From: Betaproteobacteria bacterium
Lineage (GTDB): Bacteria > Pseudomonadota > Gammaproteobacteria > Burkholderiales > SG8-39
DNA length: 41,158 nt
Assembly (NCBI GenBank): GCA_016234705.1
Contig: JACRAS010000218.1
Coordinates: 1-41,158, forward strand
Reading direction: 5' to 3'
Shown: in pieces, positions 18,928 through 27,386 of the stretch
Position numbering within the stretch: position 1 is the first letter of the stretch
Layout: each line of letters opens with the position of its first letter
The notes under the pieces: generated by a model
The model's database searches: none
What the model saw: the letters and a program-made list of their open reading frames with translations, nothing else
Told to the model about the DNA's origin: nothing
Program-made: the position numbers and the translations under genes

Positions 18928-20430
18928 ATGTCGCTCGCCGTGCTGCACAGCCGCGCGCTTACCGGCATGGATGCACCCGAAGTCACGGTTGAAGTCCATC
19001 TGTCCGGCGGGCTGCCCAGTTTTACCATCGTCGGTCTACCCGAGGCCGAGGTGAAGGAGGCCCGCGACCGCGTGCGCGCGGCGCTGGTCAACGCACATTT
19101 CGAATTTCCCGCGCGCCGGCTCACGGTCAACCTCGCCCCGGCCGATCTGCCCAAGGAAAGCGGACGTTTCGACTTGCCTATCGCCCTGGGCATTCTTGCC
19201 GCTTCCGGGCAACTGCCTGCGGATCGGCTGGACGAATACGAGTTCGCCGGCGAGCTCTCGCTCACCGGCGATCTGCGCCCCATTCGCGGCGCTCTCGCCA
19301 TGACTTACAAGGCGCACCGCTGCGGGCGCGCTTTCGTGCTGCCGCGCGCGAGCGCCGAGGAGGCGAGCCTGGTACACGACGCACAAATCCTGCCGGCGAA
19401 AACATTACTTGAGGTATGCGCGCACCTGGCCAGGAGGGAGAGTCTGCAGCCTTACATCGGAGAGCTTGCAGCCACGACGCAACCCGATTACCTCGATCTC
19501 GCAGACGTCAAAGGCCAAACGCAGGCCAAGCGGGCGCTGGAAATCGCGGCCGCAGGCGGGCACAGCCTGCTCATGCTCGGGCCGCCGGGCACCGGCAAAT
19601 CCATGCTGGCGGCGCGCTTCGCCGGGATACTCCCGCCGATGAGCGACGCCGAGGCGCTGGAATCGGCGGCTCTGCAATCGCTGGGTTCGGGCGGGTTTCG
19701 CGTCGAGCAGTTCCGTCGCCGGCCGTTCCGCGCCCCGCACCACTCGGCTTCCAGCGTCGCCCTGGTCGGCGGCGGCGGCGATCCGCGCCCCGGCGAGATT
19801 TCGCTCGCCCATCATGGCGTGCTGTTCCTGGACGAGCTGCCTGAGTTCGAGCGCAAGGTGCTGGAGATGCTGCGCGAGCCGCTTGAGTCCGGGCGCGTGG
19901 CGATTTCGCGCGCGGCGCGCCAGGCGGAATTCCCCGCGCGCTTCCAACTGATCGCGGCGATGAACCCATGCCCCTGCGGCTATCTCGGCCACTTCAGCGG
20001 CAAGTGCCGTTGCACGCCAGATCAGGTGGCGCGCTATCGCGGCAGAATTTCCGGACCACTCATAGACCGGATCGACATCCATCTGGAAGTACCCGCCGTG
20101 CCGCAGGAAGATTTGCTCAAGCACGCTACCGGCGACACGAGCGGCGCAGTGCGCGCGCGTGTCGCCGCGGCGCACCGGGTTCAGATCGATCGCCAAGGCA
20201 AGGCCAACAGCAAGCTCGCCACGCGCGAGATCGATAAATGGTGCGCGCCGGATGCGGCGGCCGAGGGCTTGCTCAGACAGGCGATCGCGCGGCTCAACCT
20301 GTCGGCGCGCGCTTATCACCGCGTGCTGAAACTGGCGCGCAGCATCGCCGACCTTGCCCGCAGCGAAGCGATTGCCGCCGCCCATGTCGCTGAAGCGATT
20401 CAGTACCGCAAGCTCGACCGGATGGCTTAG
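18928..20430 (+). CDS. comM: ComM/YifB-family Mg-chelatase-like AAA+ ATPase
   Basis: 500 residues, the family's usual size. An N-terminal Lon-protease-like domain (SLAVLHSRALTGMDAPEVTV) precedes the AAA+ core with Walker A GPPGTGKSM near residue 217, Walker B LFLDELPEF, and a zinc-like cluster CPCGYLGHFSGKCRC; the C-terminal chelatase lid follows. ComM is a hexameric helicase that promotes branch migration during natural transformation, so the organism may be able to integrate foreign DNA. A second, partial copy of its 3' end occurs at 25947-26054. Confidence 0.93.
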   Translation: MSLAVLHSRALTGMDAPEVTVEVHLSGGLPSFTIVGLPEAEVKEARDRVRAALVNAHFEFPARRLTVNLAPADLPKESGRFDLPIALGILAASGQLPADRLDEYEFAGELSLTGDLRPIRGALAMTYKAHRCGRAFVLPRASAEEASLVHDAQILPAKTLLEVCAHLARRESLQPYIGELAATTQPDYLDLADVKGQTQAKRALEIAAAGGHSLLMLGPPGTGKSMLAARFAGILPPMSDAEALESAALQSLGSGGFRVEQFRRRPFRAPHHSASSVALVGGGGDPRPGEISLAHHGVLFLDELPEFERKVLEMLREPLESGRVAISRAARQAEFPARFQLIAAMNPCPCGYLGHFSGKCRCTPDQVARYRGRISGPLIDRIDIHLEVPAVPQEDLLKHATGDTSGAVRARVAAAHRVQIDRQGKANSKLATREIDKWCAPDAAAEGLLRQAIARLNLSARAYHRVLKLARSIADLARSEAIAAAHVAEAIQYRKLDRMA

Positions 20431-20463
20431 GCGCTATAGCAACAGCCTTATTAGACATCATAG

Positions 20464-20481
20464 CCGCGTTTTACAACGCGG
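20464..20481. terminator. Inverted repeat between convergent comM and nadC
   Basis: CCGCGTT and AACGCGG form a perfect 7-bp stem around TTAC. It sits between the two convergent stops, where a terminator is expected, but lacks a T run on either strand. Confidence 0.3.
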
Positions 20482-20500
20482 ATGGCCCGTCTCCCTTTCA

Positions 20501-21370
20501 TCAAAATTGACCCGAGGATGTTACATCAAGCCCCAAATCGAGCGCCGGCGCGCTATGCGTGATCCAGCCTGCCGATATGAGATCGACGCCGGTTGCGGCG
20601 ACCGCGTTGACGTTTTCGAGCCGGATCCGGCCTGAAGCCTCGACCAGCGCACGGCCGTTGACCATGCGCACCGCCTCGCGCATTTGTTCGGGCGTCATGT
20701 TGTCGAGCAGTACCGCGTCGACGCCGGTTTCCAGCGCTTCGGCGAGTTGCGCCAGGGTGTCGACCTCCACTTCGATCTTGACCAATGGACCGGCCGCGTG
20801 ACGACTGCGTGCGATGGCATTACGGATTCCGCCCGCCAGCGCGACATGGTTATCCTTGATCAGCACGGCATCGTCGAGGCCGAAACGATGATTTGATCCG
20901 CCACCGGCGCGTACCGCGTGTTTTTCCAGCAGGCGCAGGCCGGGGGTGGTCTTGCGGGTGCAAATGATGCGGACAGGAAAGGGACGCGCCGCTTCAACGA
21001 GAGCCGCGGTTGCCGTGGCTACGCCGGAGAGATGGCACAGCAGGTTGAGCGCGACGCGCTCGGCGGACAAAACGGCGCGGGCCGGTCCCTTGAGGCGAAT
21101 GACGATATCACCGGGACTGACACGGCTGCCGTCCGGTTTTTCGACCGCCACCGAAATCCCGGGGTCCAGCAGGCGGAAGGCAAGCGCGGCGGCATCGGTG
21201 CCCGCAACCACACCGCTCTCGCGCGCCGCGATGACGCCGTCCAGCAGGATGGATGCCGGGATGGTTGCGGCACTGGTTATGTCGCCGGCACGTCCAAGAT
21301 CTTCGAGCAATGCCGCGCGCACCAGCGGCTCCACCATGATTGCGGCGATGGGTTCCGGCAACGACATCAT
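20501..21370 (-). CDS. nadC: Nicotinate-nucleotide pyrophosphorylase (carboxylating)
   Basis: 289 residues. It converts quinolinate and PRPP to nicotinic acid mononucleotide, the third step of de novo NAD synthesis. Recognisable are EDLGRAGDITSAAT near the N-terminus, CTRKTTPGLRLLEKHAVRAGGG with the PRPP/quinolinate-binding basic residues, and KIEVEVDTLAQL. The ATG at 21370 overlaps the nadB stop (ATGA) and is preceded by GGGAGG. The C-terminal VTSSGQF runs a few residues beyond the usual end (ALDLGLD). It is the last gene of nadA-nadB-nadC. Confidence 0.95.
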   Translation of the reverse strand: MMSLPEPIAAIMVEPLVRAALLEDLGRAGDITSAATIPASILLDGVIAARESGVVAGTDAAALAFRLLDPGISVAVEKPDGSRVSPGDIVIRLKGPARAVLSAERVALNLLCHLSGVATATAALVEAARPFPVRIICTRKTTPGLRLLEKHAVRAGGGSNHRFGLDDAVLIKDNHVALAGGIRNAIARSRHAAGPLVKIEVEVDTLAQLAEALETGVDAVLLDNMTPEQMREAVRMVNGRALVEASGRIRLENVNAVAATGVDLISAGWITHSAPALDLGLDVTSSGQF

Positions 21371-22932
21371 GCACCTCCCACAAGGAAACGTTTCGATTGC
21401 AATTTCTGCAGATGCGTTGGCACATCGGCGAGCGAAAAACTGAGCGAATGCGCTTGGAGCGCGGATGGCGCCGGGTAGTCGCGACGGCAGTGCGCTCCCC
21501 GGCTTTCGCTTCGTTCGTATGCGGCGCTTGCGATGAGAAGGCAGACCAAGGCGAGATCGGTGCTCATCGAAGGCCGTGGTGCAGCAAACGCGAGCGCTTC
21601 GAGTTGGGAGATGGCGGCCGCAAGGCCGGCATGGTCGCGGATCACGCCGACCGCCTCGCTCATCAGGCGGCGGATTCTCGCGCGGCAGGCAGCGTCGCCG
21701 CGAGCTGCCGTGGCCGCGGGTAACGGAACCGTTGTTCCGGCCTGCGTCGCTTCCCGGCCAGCGATGTCAGCCGCGACCCAGCGCGCGTAGGCCAGGGCTT
21801 CGAGCAGGGAATTGCTCGCCAGCCGGTTCGCGCCGTGCAGGCCGGTTGCGGCGACTTCGCCGCAAGCCCACAGTCCCGGAACGGAGCTGCGGCCGGATTG
21901 ATCCACGGCGACGCCACCCATATGGTAATGCGCGGCGGGCCGGACCGGGATCGCCTGGGTTACCGGATCCAGCCCCGCGCGGCGGCAAAATTCGGTGACC
22001 GACGGAAACCGTGTGGGAAAATCCTTGCCGATGACGCGCGCATCCAGATAGACGTCGTTACCCGCTGCCGTCTCACGCCAGACTGCGCCAGCGACGACGT
22101 CGCGCGGTGCGAGTTCCTTACCGGGGATTTTCTCCATGAACCGTACGCCTCGCGCATTGATCAGGACGGCGCCTTCCCCGCGGATCGCCTCGCTCGCCAG
22201 GGGCATGGGGTCGTTGCCGACGGCAATCGCGGTGGGGTGAAACTGAACGAACTCCATGTCGCGCAGGATTGCGCCGGCACGCGCGGCCAAGGCGATGCCA
22301 CTGCCGGTTGCACCGAGCGGATTGGTCGTGTGCGCGTAGAGTCCACCGATGCCGCCGGTCGCCAGGACCACCGCGCGAGCCGGCAGATATGTCACTTGTC
22401 CCTTGCGCTCGGCAATTACGCCCGCGACCGCGTCGTCATCGAGCACGAGGTCGGTGACACGCGTGTCCTCGATTATTTCGATGGAAGGCAATGTGCGCGC
22501 CGTGCGCGTGAGTGCCTCGATCACGCGGCGGCCGGTGCTGTCGCCACCGGCATGGACAATCCGTCGCCGCGAATGCGCCGCCTCCAGACCCAGCGCCAAC
22601 TCTCCCGTGGCAGCGCGATCGAACGCCATGCCCCAGGCGGCCAGATCGGCAAGGCAGCTCGCCGCCGCTTCAGCGACGCGCTTGGCAACCGCGGGATCGC
22701 ACAGCCCCGACCCTGCTGCCAGGGTGTCGGCAGCGTGTAGCGCAGGGGCGTCATCCGCACCCATCGCGGCGGCAATGCCGCCCTGTGCCCATGGGGTCGA
22801 GGCTTCCGTGCCGAGCGGTGCCTTGGCGATCAGGGTCGTCGGTAGCGGAGCAAGGCCGAGCGCCGTGGCCAAACCGGCGATCCCGCCGCCGATGACGACC
22901 ACCCGATCCGAAATCTGCGGTTGCGAGGTCAT
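21367..22932 (-). CDS. nadB: L-aspartate oxidase
   Basis: 521 residues. This FAD enzyme oxidises aspartate to iminoaspartate for quinolinate synthesis. The N-terminal dinucleotide-binding motif VVVIGGGIAGLATALGL, the substrate region TPWAQGGIAAAMG, the central MEFVQFHPTA, the C-terminal FAD contact GLHGANRLASNSLLEALAYA, and the end motif ESRGAHCRRDYP are all intact. It begins 7 bases after the nadA stop and overlaps nadC by the ATGA arrangement, so the three are one transcript. Confidence 0.96.
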   Translation of the reverse strand: MTSQPQISDRVVVIGGGIAGLATALGLAPLPTTLIAKAPLGTEASTPWAQGGIAAAMGADDAPALHAADTLAAGSGLCDPAVAKRVAEAAASCLADLAAWGMAFDRAATGELALGLEAAHSRRRIVHAGGDSTGRRVIEALTRTARTLPSIEIIEDTRVTDLVLDDDAVAGVIAERKGQVTYLPARAVVLATGGIGGLYAHTTNPLGATGSGIALAARAGAILRDMEFVQFHPTAIAVGNDPMPLASEAIRGEGAVLINARGVRFMEKIPGKELAPRDVVAGAVWRETAAGNDVYLDARVIGKDFPTRFPSVTEFCRRAGLDPVTQAIPVRPAAHYHMGGVAVDQSGRSSVPGLWACGEVAATGLHGANRLASNSLLEALAYARWVAADIAGREATQAGTTVPLPAATAARGDAACRARIRRLMSEAVGVIRDHAGLAAAISQLEALAFAAPRPSMSTDLALVCLLIASAAYERSESRGAHCRRDYPAPSALQAHSLSFSLADVPTHLQKLQSKRFLVGGA

Positions 22933-22939
22933 GGTGGGC

Positions 22940-23959
22940 TCAGCGCAAAGCGAGCATGCGCTCGATGCTGGCCCGAGCGCGTTCCGCGTTGTCCGGATCG
23001 ACTACCACTTCGTGCGTAAGCGTCTCCAACGAATGGCGGATTTTCGGCAGGGTGATCCGGTTCATATGCGGGCAGAGCCGGCAGGGGCGAACGATTTCCG
23101 TATCCGGATATTGGGCGGCGATGTTGTCGCCCATCGAACATTCGGTCACCAGTGCCACGCGTGATGGCCGCTTCGCCGCGACGTAGTCCGCCATGGCGGC
23201 CGTGGAGCCAGCGAAATCGGCGGCAGCGACGACTTCCGGCGCGCATTCCGGGTGAGCCAGCACCGCCACGCCGGGGAAACTTTCGCGCAGTTCGCTCACG
23301 TTTTGCGCGGTGAATTGCTCATGCACCTCGCAGCGTCCGCGCCAGGGAATGATCTCCACCCCTGTTTGCGCGGCGACGTTGGCTGCCAGATATTCGTCCG
23401 GCAGAAAGATCACTTTGTCGGACTTGAGGCTTTCGACCACCCGGACCGCGTTGCCCGAGGTGCAGCAGATGTCGCTCTCCGCCTTTACCTCGGCGCTGGT
23501 ATTGACGTAAGCGACGACCGGCACGCCGGGATGGCGCTGCCGTAGCATCCGCACATCGGCGCCGGTGATCGATTCGGCAAGAGAGCAGCCGGCGCCTGGG
23601 TCGGGGATCAGGACCAGCCTGCCGGGGTTGAGCAGCTTCGCGGTCTCGGCCATGAAATACACGCCGCACATCACGATGATTTCGGCGTCGGTGCGCGCGG
23701 CCTCGCGGGCGAGGGCGAGCGAGTCACCCACGATGTCCGCCACGCCGTGATATATCTCGGGCGTTTGGTAGTTATGGGCAAGGATTACGGCATTGCGCTC
23801 GCGCTTCAAGCGCAGGATCGCGTCGATGTCCGGCGCAAACTCCGGCCACTTGAACGTCGGTATGACCGAGCGGATGAGTGCATAGACCTGAGCGGTCCTT
23901 GCCGCTACCGCGGGTTCCACCAGGATGAAGGCCTCGTCGATCGGTTCATGCATAGGCAT
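22940..23959 (-). CDS. nadA: Quinolinate synthase A
   Basis: 339 residues. It condenses iminoaspartate with dihydroxyacetone phosphate to quinolinate and needs a 4Fe-4S cluster; the likely ligands are C98 in [10 protein letters not shown], the cysteine of ECSMGDN, and one of those in CRLCPHMN. Other signatures are [12 protein letters not shown] and [20 protein letters not shown] lies five bases before the ATG. It heads the nad operon and is preceded by two NadQ-type operator candidates, one only about 14 bases upstream of the start codon. Confidence 0.96.
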   Translation of the reverse strand: MPMHEPIDEAFILVEPAVAARTAQVYALIRSVIPTFKWPEFAPDIDAILRLKRERNAVILAHNYQTPEIYHGVADIVGDSLALAREAARTDAEIIVMCGVYFMAETAKLLNPGRLVLIPDPGAGCSLAESITGADVRMLRQRHPGVPVVAYVNTSAEVKAESDICCTSGNAVRVVESLKSDKVIFLPDEYLAANVAAQTGVEIIPWRGRCEVHEQFTAQNVSELRESFPGVAVLAHPECAPEVVAAADFAGSTAAMADYVAAKRPSRVALVTECSMGDNIAAQYPDTEIVRPCRLCPHMNRITLPKIRHSLETLTHEVVVDPDNAERARASIERMLALR

Positions 23960-23972
23960 GAATGCCTCCTTA

Positions 23973-23993
23973 TACTCAAATTAAGTATTAATG
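23973..23993. promoter_or_regulatory. NadQ-type operator 1, next to nadA
   Basis: TACTCAAATTAAGTA (23973-23987) is an imperfect palindrome continuing into TTAATG. Its distal 13 bases (23981-23993) are repeated exactly in inverse orientation in operator 2. It lies just upstream of the nadA ribosome binding site. Confidence 0.5.
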
Positions 23994-23999
23994 GGGTCG

Positions 24000-24022
24000 A
24001 AAAAACCCGGCACACTGCCGGG
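24000..24022 (-). terminator. Strong intrinsic terminator between nadQ and nadA
   Basis: On the minus strand CCCGGC and GCCGGG pair perfectly around the loop AGTGT and are followed by six T. It lies about 80 bases after nadQ and between the two operators. It most likely ends the nadQ transcript, but a possible nadA promoter (TATACT at 24038-24033) is upstream of it. Confidence 0.65.
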
Positions 24023-24041
24023 ATCGAAGGCAAGTATAGCA

Positions 24042-24062
24042 CATTAATACTTAAAATGAGAA
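24042..24062. promoter_or_regulatory. NadQ-type operator 2
   Basis: CATTAATACTTAA (24042-24054) is the exact inverse of the 13 bases at 23981-23993 and continues as AATGAG. The 15-base core TACTTAAAATGAGAA agrees with the reverse complement of operator 1 at 12 of 15 positions. It overlaps the spacer and -35 region of the possible TATACT promoter, a repressor position. Confidence 0.5.
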
Positions 24063-24102
24063 TAATTGTCGAGGCCGCCGGTATCGGCTACCGCCATCCC
24101 CC

Positions 24103-25092
24103 TTATTTCCCGCGTGGCGCTTGCGGGCGGCGTGCGCCGGGGACGGGGCGCTCAAGCAGTACGTCGTGCCGATAACGAAGCAGGCGCGCCGGGCGGCCGG
24201 CAGCGCCCGCCGACATCTCGCCGGTGTCTTCGACCAAACCCTGGCTTTCGACGAGTCTGCGGAAATTCGACTTGTGCATGAGCAAACCCGCAAGTGCCTC
24301 GACCGCCTGCTGGAGGTTGAGGAAGGTGAAGGTCGGCGGCATCAATTCGAACACGACCGGGCGATACTTTATCTTGCCGCGCAGGCGGGCAATCGCGGTG
24401 GCGAGAACACGCCGATGATCGGCGATCATCGACGCGCCTTCCTTGATGACGTCGTCGGCCAAGCACCACGCGGGAGCCCGATCGCGATGGGTCTCCGGGA
24501 CAAGGCCGATCTCGTAAAGCAGTTCGTAGCGTTCGAGCACCCGCTCGTCGCTCCAGCGGATATTGCCCAGTCCGAAGCATGCACGTACCCGCTCTTCGCG
24601 CGCGCGCCTGTCGCCAGTTGCCTCGGCGTCGGCGACCCAACTCCTGAGTTGCCGTTCAATCCGCGCCAGAACCGCGGGCTTGCCGCTGCGCCAGTCCTCC
24701 CAGGGAAAGTACTGGTACCAATTGCGCCAAACCGTATTGCTGGTATTTTCGGGACGTGCTTCGCGAACCAACGCGAGATATCCGATCGAAAGCATGCGCA
24801 CGCGCCGATTGGAGCCAACCACCATCCGGTTACGGTCGCCGAATGTATAGAGTTGCTCAACGTAGCCCAGGCACTGACGGGTCTGACTCTCCACCCACGA
24901 GCGCAGACCCGCTTCCAGCGTGCGGTGACGCGATTCGAAAGGGCCGGAAGGCAGGGCATCCGGTGCGTCGTCTTCGGATCGGATGGCGAGAATTTGGGGC
25001 TGATCGCCCGTCACGCAAACGATAACGGCGCTCAGATCGACAGCAAGCTCGCGTGAAGCGGCGATTGCCTGCTGTTGCTTTCGCACACTCAT
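24103..25092 (-). CDS. nadQ: NadQ-type NUDIX-like NAD biosynthesis repressor
   Basis: 329 residues. The N-terminal half has a NUDIX-like fold without a clear intact catalytic NUDIX box (AVIVCVTGDQPQILAIRSED, GYLALVRE), as expected of a regulator that binds rather than hydrolyses a nucleotide. The C-terminal half carries the conserved FELMPPTFTFLNLQQAVEAL and KSNFRRLVESQGLVEDTG, which form the winged helix of the NadQ/NrtR-related group. NadQ represses nadABC in alphaproteobacteria and Bordetella (established); its position directly upstream of nadABC and the operator pair support that role here. There is no canonical Shine-Dalgarno before the ATG. Confidence 0.8.
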   Translation of the reverse strand: MSVRKQQQAIAASRELAVDLSAVIVCVTGDQPQILAIRSEDDAPDALPSGPFESRHRTLEAGLRSWVESQTRQCLGYVEQLYTFGDRNRMVVGSNRRVRMLSIGYLALVREARPENTSNTVWRNWYQYFPWEDWRSGKPAVLARIERQLRSWVADAEATGDRRAREERVRACFGLGNIRWSDERVLERYELLYEIGLVPETHRDRAPAWCLADDVIKEGASMIADHRRVLATAIARLRGKIKYRPVVFELMPPTFTFLNLQQAVEALAGLLMHKSNFRRLVESQGLVEDTGEMSAGAAGRPARLLRYRHDVLLERPVPGARRPQAPRGK

Positions 25093-25139
25093 CTTGTTTT
25101 GGAGGACAGATCCCCGCCGACAGATAAAACTAAATTTAT

Positions 25140-25150
25140 ATTAGTCTAAT
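25140..25150. promoter_or_regulatory. Palindrome upstream of nadQ
   Basis: ATTAGTCTAAT is a perfect palindrome around one base, in an AT-rich stretch 48 bases before the nadQ start. It could be an autoregulatory operator, though its sequence differs from the two nadA operators. Confidence 0.3.
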
Positions 25151-25195
25151 GTTACTCTTCAAAACGGTGCCGGAAGAGGTCTGAACGCTTTTCGC

Positions 25196-25231
25196 AAAAA
25201 AAAAGCCGCGACGCACAGGTCGCGGCTTTTT
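25196..25231. terminator. Bidirectional intrinsic terminator after panD
   Basis: GCCGCGAC (25205-25212) pairs perfectly with GTCGCGGC (25219-25226), flanked by nine A and five T. It would terminate panD on the minus strand and functions in either direction. Confidence 0.85.
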
Positions 25232-25246
25232 CTTGAGGAGGGTCGC

Positions 25247-25630
25247 TCAGGCGGCTGCTTGTATCGGAATCTTGTGACCCCGGTGCGCGATGCGGTTGTG
25301 CGAGTCGACGTAGATCAGTTCAGGATCGTGCCGGGCCAGTTCGACTTCGTTATATACCGCAAAGGTGGCGATGATCAGGATGTCGCCCGGCGCGGCGCGG
25401 CGCGCCGCCGAGCCATTGACCGAGATGACGCCGGATCCGCGCTCGGCGCGAATGGCGTAGGTGGTGAAGCGCTCGCCGTTGTTGACGTTCCAGATATCGA
25501 TCTGTTCGTACTCACGGATATTGGCGGCGTCGAGCAGATTTTCGTCGATCGCGCATGAACCTTCGTAGTGAAGCTCGCTATGCGTGGTCGTTACGCGGTG
25601 CAGCTTCGACTTCAGCATCGTTCTCTGCAT
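25247..25630 (-). CDS. panD: Aspartate 1-decarboxylase proenzyme
   Basis: 127 residues, matching the family length. PanD makes beta-alanine from aspartate for pantothenate. The self-cleavage site is YEGSC: G24-S25, with S25 becoming the pyruvoyl group. The start at 25630 gives [20 protein letters not shown], aligned with known PanD N-termini; the longer open frame upstream is ignored. In many betaproteobacteria panC precedes panD. Here only a panC-like tail is left upstream, so pantoate-beta-alanine ligase must be encoded elsewhere. Confidence 0.95.
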   Translation of the reverse strand: MQRTMLKSKLHRVTTTHSELHYEGSCAIDENLLDAANIREYEQIDIWNVNNGERFTTYAIRAERGSGVISVNGSAARRAAPGDILIIATFAVYNEVELARHDPELIYVDSHNRIAHRGHKIPIQAAA

Positions 25631-25710
25631 GGTTTCACCCGTGCGAACAGAGTTGAGGAAAGCGCATTGTAGCGGCAAATCGCCACATGTCAATAACCCT
25701 GTTGCGTTGC

Positions 25711-25936
25711 TTAGATTTCAATATTATCAATGAGTCGCGTCGCGCCCAGCCGGGCGGCTTCCTTGATCGACCGGCCCATCGCCCGACGTTTCGCGAGTAG
25801 GCGTTCAGCAAGGCTCTTCGGCTCCGGGAAGGGGTTCGTAGCCCAACAACCGTATAATGGCGGGCATGGACTCAATCGGCGGCTCGGTGTGGTCTTTCTC
25901 CCGGTTCAGGACCGCCCAGGGGTTGACGCCTAGCCG
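25711..25936 (-). pseudogene. Frameshifted HTH regulator fragment fused to a panC tail
   Basis: From 25936 the minus strand reads RLGVNPWAVLNREKDHTEPP, then PIESMPAIIRLLGYEP, typical of HTH/XRE-type proteins. The frame then breaks at a run of four C (plus-strand GGGG 25831-25834). Removing one base restores PFPEPKSLAERLLAKRRAMG and RSIKEAARLG, the second HTH half of the same family. The end then reads [15 protein letters not shown] and stops at 25711, which is the C-terminus expected of PanC. The junction lies at AARLG, shared by both families, which suggests joining at a short homology. There is no start, and the product is surely non-functional. Confidence 0.6.
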
Positions 25937-25946
25937 CCCGGCTGCC

Positions 25947-26054
25947 GGCGAAGCAAGCGACGTAGTACGTGCGCGCGTCGCCGCAAGCGAAGCGGTTGCT
26001 GCCACCCAGGTCGCGGAAGCGATTCAATATCCCAAGCTCGACCGGGCGGTCTAA
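25947..26054 (+). pseudogene. Partial comM 3' end copy with internal deletion
   Basis: The plus strand reads GEASDVVRARVAA and then SEAVAATQVAEAIQYPKLDR before AV and a TAA. The intact comM product has GDTSGAVRARVAA about 95 residues from its end and SEAIAAAHVAEAIQYRKLDR at its very end. Both pieces are therefore recognisable but the roughly 60 residues between them are missing. The DNA of the last 20 codons is clearly similar to the intact gene with scattered substitutions. The stop lies two bases before apaH. Confidence 0.65.
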
Positions 26055-26056
26055 AT

Positions 26057-26878
26057 ATGGCAACTTACGCAATCGGCGACGTTCAGGGATGCTTGGGCGC
26101 GCTGCGCCGGCTGCTAGAAGCTTTCGGCTTCGACCGCGCGCGCGACCGCTTGTGGTTTGTCGGGGATCTGGTGAACCGCGGCCCGGACTCGCTCGCGACC
26201 CTGCGCCTGGTGAAAGATCTAGGCGACGCCGCGGTGACGGTGCTGGGCAATCACGATTTTCACCTGCTCGCCGTGGCCGCCGGAGGCGCGAAGAAGCGTC
26301 GCAGCGACACGCTCGATGCCGTGCTCGATGCCCCGGACCGCGAAGAGTTGTTAGCTTGGCTGCGGCAACAGCCGATGTTACATGTCCAGGGTGAATGGAC
26401 GATGGTGCACGCGGGCCTGTTGCCCCAGTGGAATATTGCGCAGGCACAGATGCTGGCGCGCGAGGTCGAGGCTGCGCTGCGCGGTGAGGACTGGCGCGCA
26501 TTTCTGGCGCAGCTCTATGGCGACACGCCTGATTCCTGGAGCGAGAGCTTGCGCGGCGCGGATCGCCTGCGCGTCATTGTCAATGCCATGGCGCGGATGC
26601 GTTTTTGCACGGCAGAAGGTGTGATAGAGCTGCGCACCAAGGGCGAAACAGCCAAGGCGCCGCCCGGATTTTTCCCCTGGTTCGACGCGCCTGGGCGCGC
26701 CAGCCGCGACCACACCATCATCTGCGGCCACTGGTCCACGCTCGGGCTGAAGCTGCGGCCCGACCTCGTCGCCCTGGACAGCGGCTGCGTGTGGGGCGGA
26801 AACCTGAGCGCGCTGCGCCTCGAGGACAGAAAATTGTTTCAAGTTCCGTGCGAGCAGTGCCAAACTCCAGGCGAATAG
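26057..26878 (+). CDS. apaH: Symmetrical bis(5'-nucleosyl)-tetraphosphatase
   Basis: 273 residues, the usual ApaH length. It splits diadenosine tetraphosphate to two ADP and also decaps Np4-capped RNA. The calcineurin-type metal motifs are intact: GDVQGC (8-11), GDLVNRGPDS, GNHDFH, and the later MVHAGLLPQW and ICGHWSTLG. No ribosome binding site is visible because the comM stub ends directly before the ATG; translation may depend on an upstream message. It is followed by a HIT-family gene, another nucleotide hydrolase. Confidence 0.95.
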   Translation: MATYAIGDVQGCLGALRRLLEAFGFDRARDRLWFVGDLVNRGPDSLATLRLVKDLGDAAVTVLGNHDFHLLAVAAGGAKKRRSDTLDAVLDAPDREELLAWLRQQPMLHVQGEWTMVHAGLLPQWNIAQAQMLAREVEAALRGEDWRAFLAQLYGDTPDSWSESLRGADRLRVIVNAMARMRFCTAEGVIELRTKGETAKAPPGFFPWFDAPGRASRDHTIICGHWSTLGLKLRPDLVALDSGCVWGGNLSALRLEDRKLFQVPCEQCQTPGE

Positions 26879-26957
26879 CGCGGGCGCGCTGCCGGCGACC
26901 CGTGGCGCATGCTCGCACAGCTACTGCTATTGTCTGTCGGAACGAGAGGAGAAAACC

Positions 26958-27371
26958 ATGAGTGACTGCGTCTTCTGCAGGATCGTCAACGGACAGATTC
27001 CTTCGACCAAGGTGCACGAAGACCGGCTGACGCTCGCCTTCATGGATATCGGCCAGGTAAATCCCGGCCACGTATTGGTGGCGGCGAAGCCGCACGTCGA
27101 GAATATTTACGGCCTGGATGACGCGCTCGCCGCCGCGGTATTCCAGACCGCTGCGCGCGTGGCGCGGGCAGTGAAAAAGGCATACACCCCGGAGGGCGTG
27201 ACGTTATATCAAGCCAACGGTGCTGCCGCGGGTCAGACCGTATATCACTTCCACCTGCATCTCATCCCGCGATATGACAAAGACGGGATGCACCTTACTT
27301 GGCCGGCAAAGAACCCGCCGCGCGAGCAATTGGAAGTGAATGCCGCCAAGTTACGCGCGGCGCTGGAGTAA
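26958..27371 (+). CDS. HIT-family nucleotide hydrolase/transferase
   Basis: 137 residues with a CxxC zinc-type start (DCVFCRIVNGQIPSTKVHED) and the histidine triad VYHFHLHLIPRY near residue 97, in which the middle histidine is the nucleophile. HIT proteins hydrolyse adenylated phosphoramidates or dinucleoside polyphosphates. AGAGGAG precedes the ATG. Adjacent to apaH, so both may act on dinucleotides or nucleotide conjugates. Confidence 0.92.
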   Translation: MSDCVFCRIVNGQIPSTKVHEDRLTLAFMDIGQVNPGHVLVAAKPHVENIYGLDDALAAAVFQTAARVARAVKKAYTPEGVTLYQANGAAAGQTVYHFHLHLIPRYDKDGMHLTWPAKNPPREQLEVNAAKLRAALE

Positions 27372-27386
27372 ACAGCTTGTGACGGA

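Noticed and set aside
24033..24061. Confident nadA promoter at TATACT
   Set aside because: The -10 is good, but the -35 (TCTCAT) is poor and an intrinsic terminator follows at once, so I list it only as a possibility.
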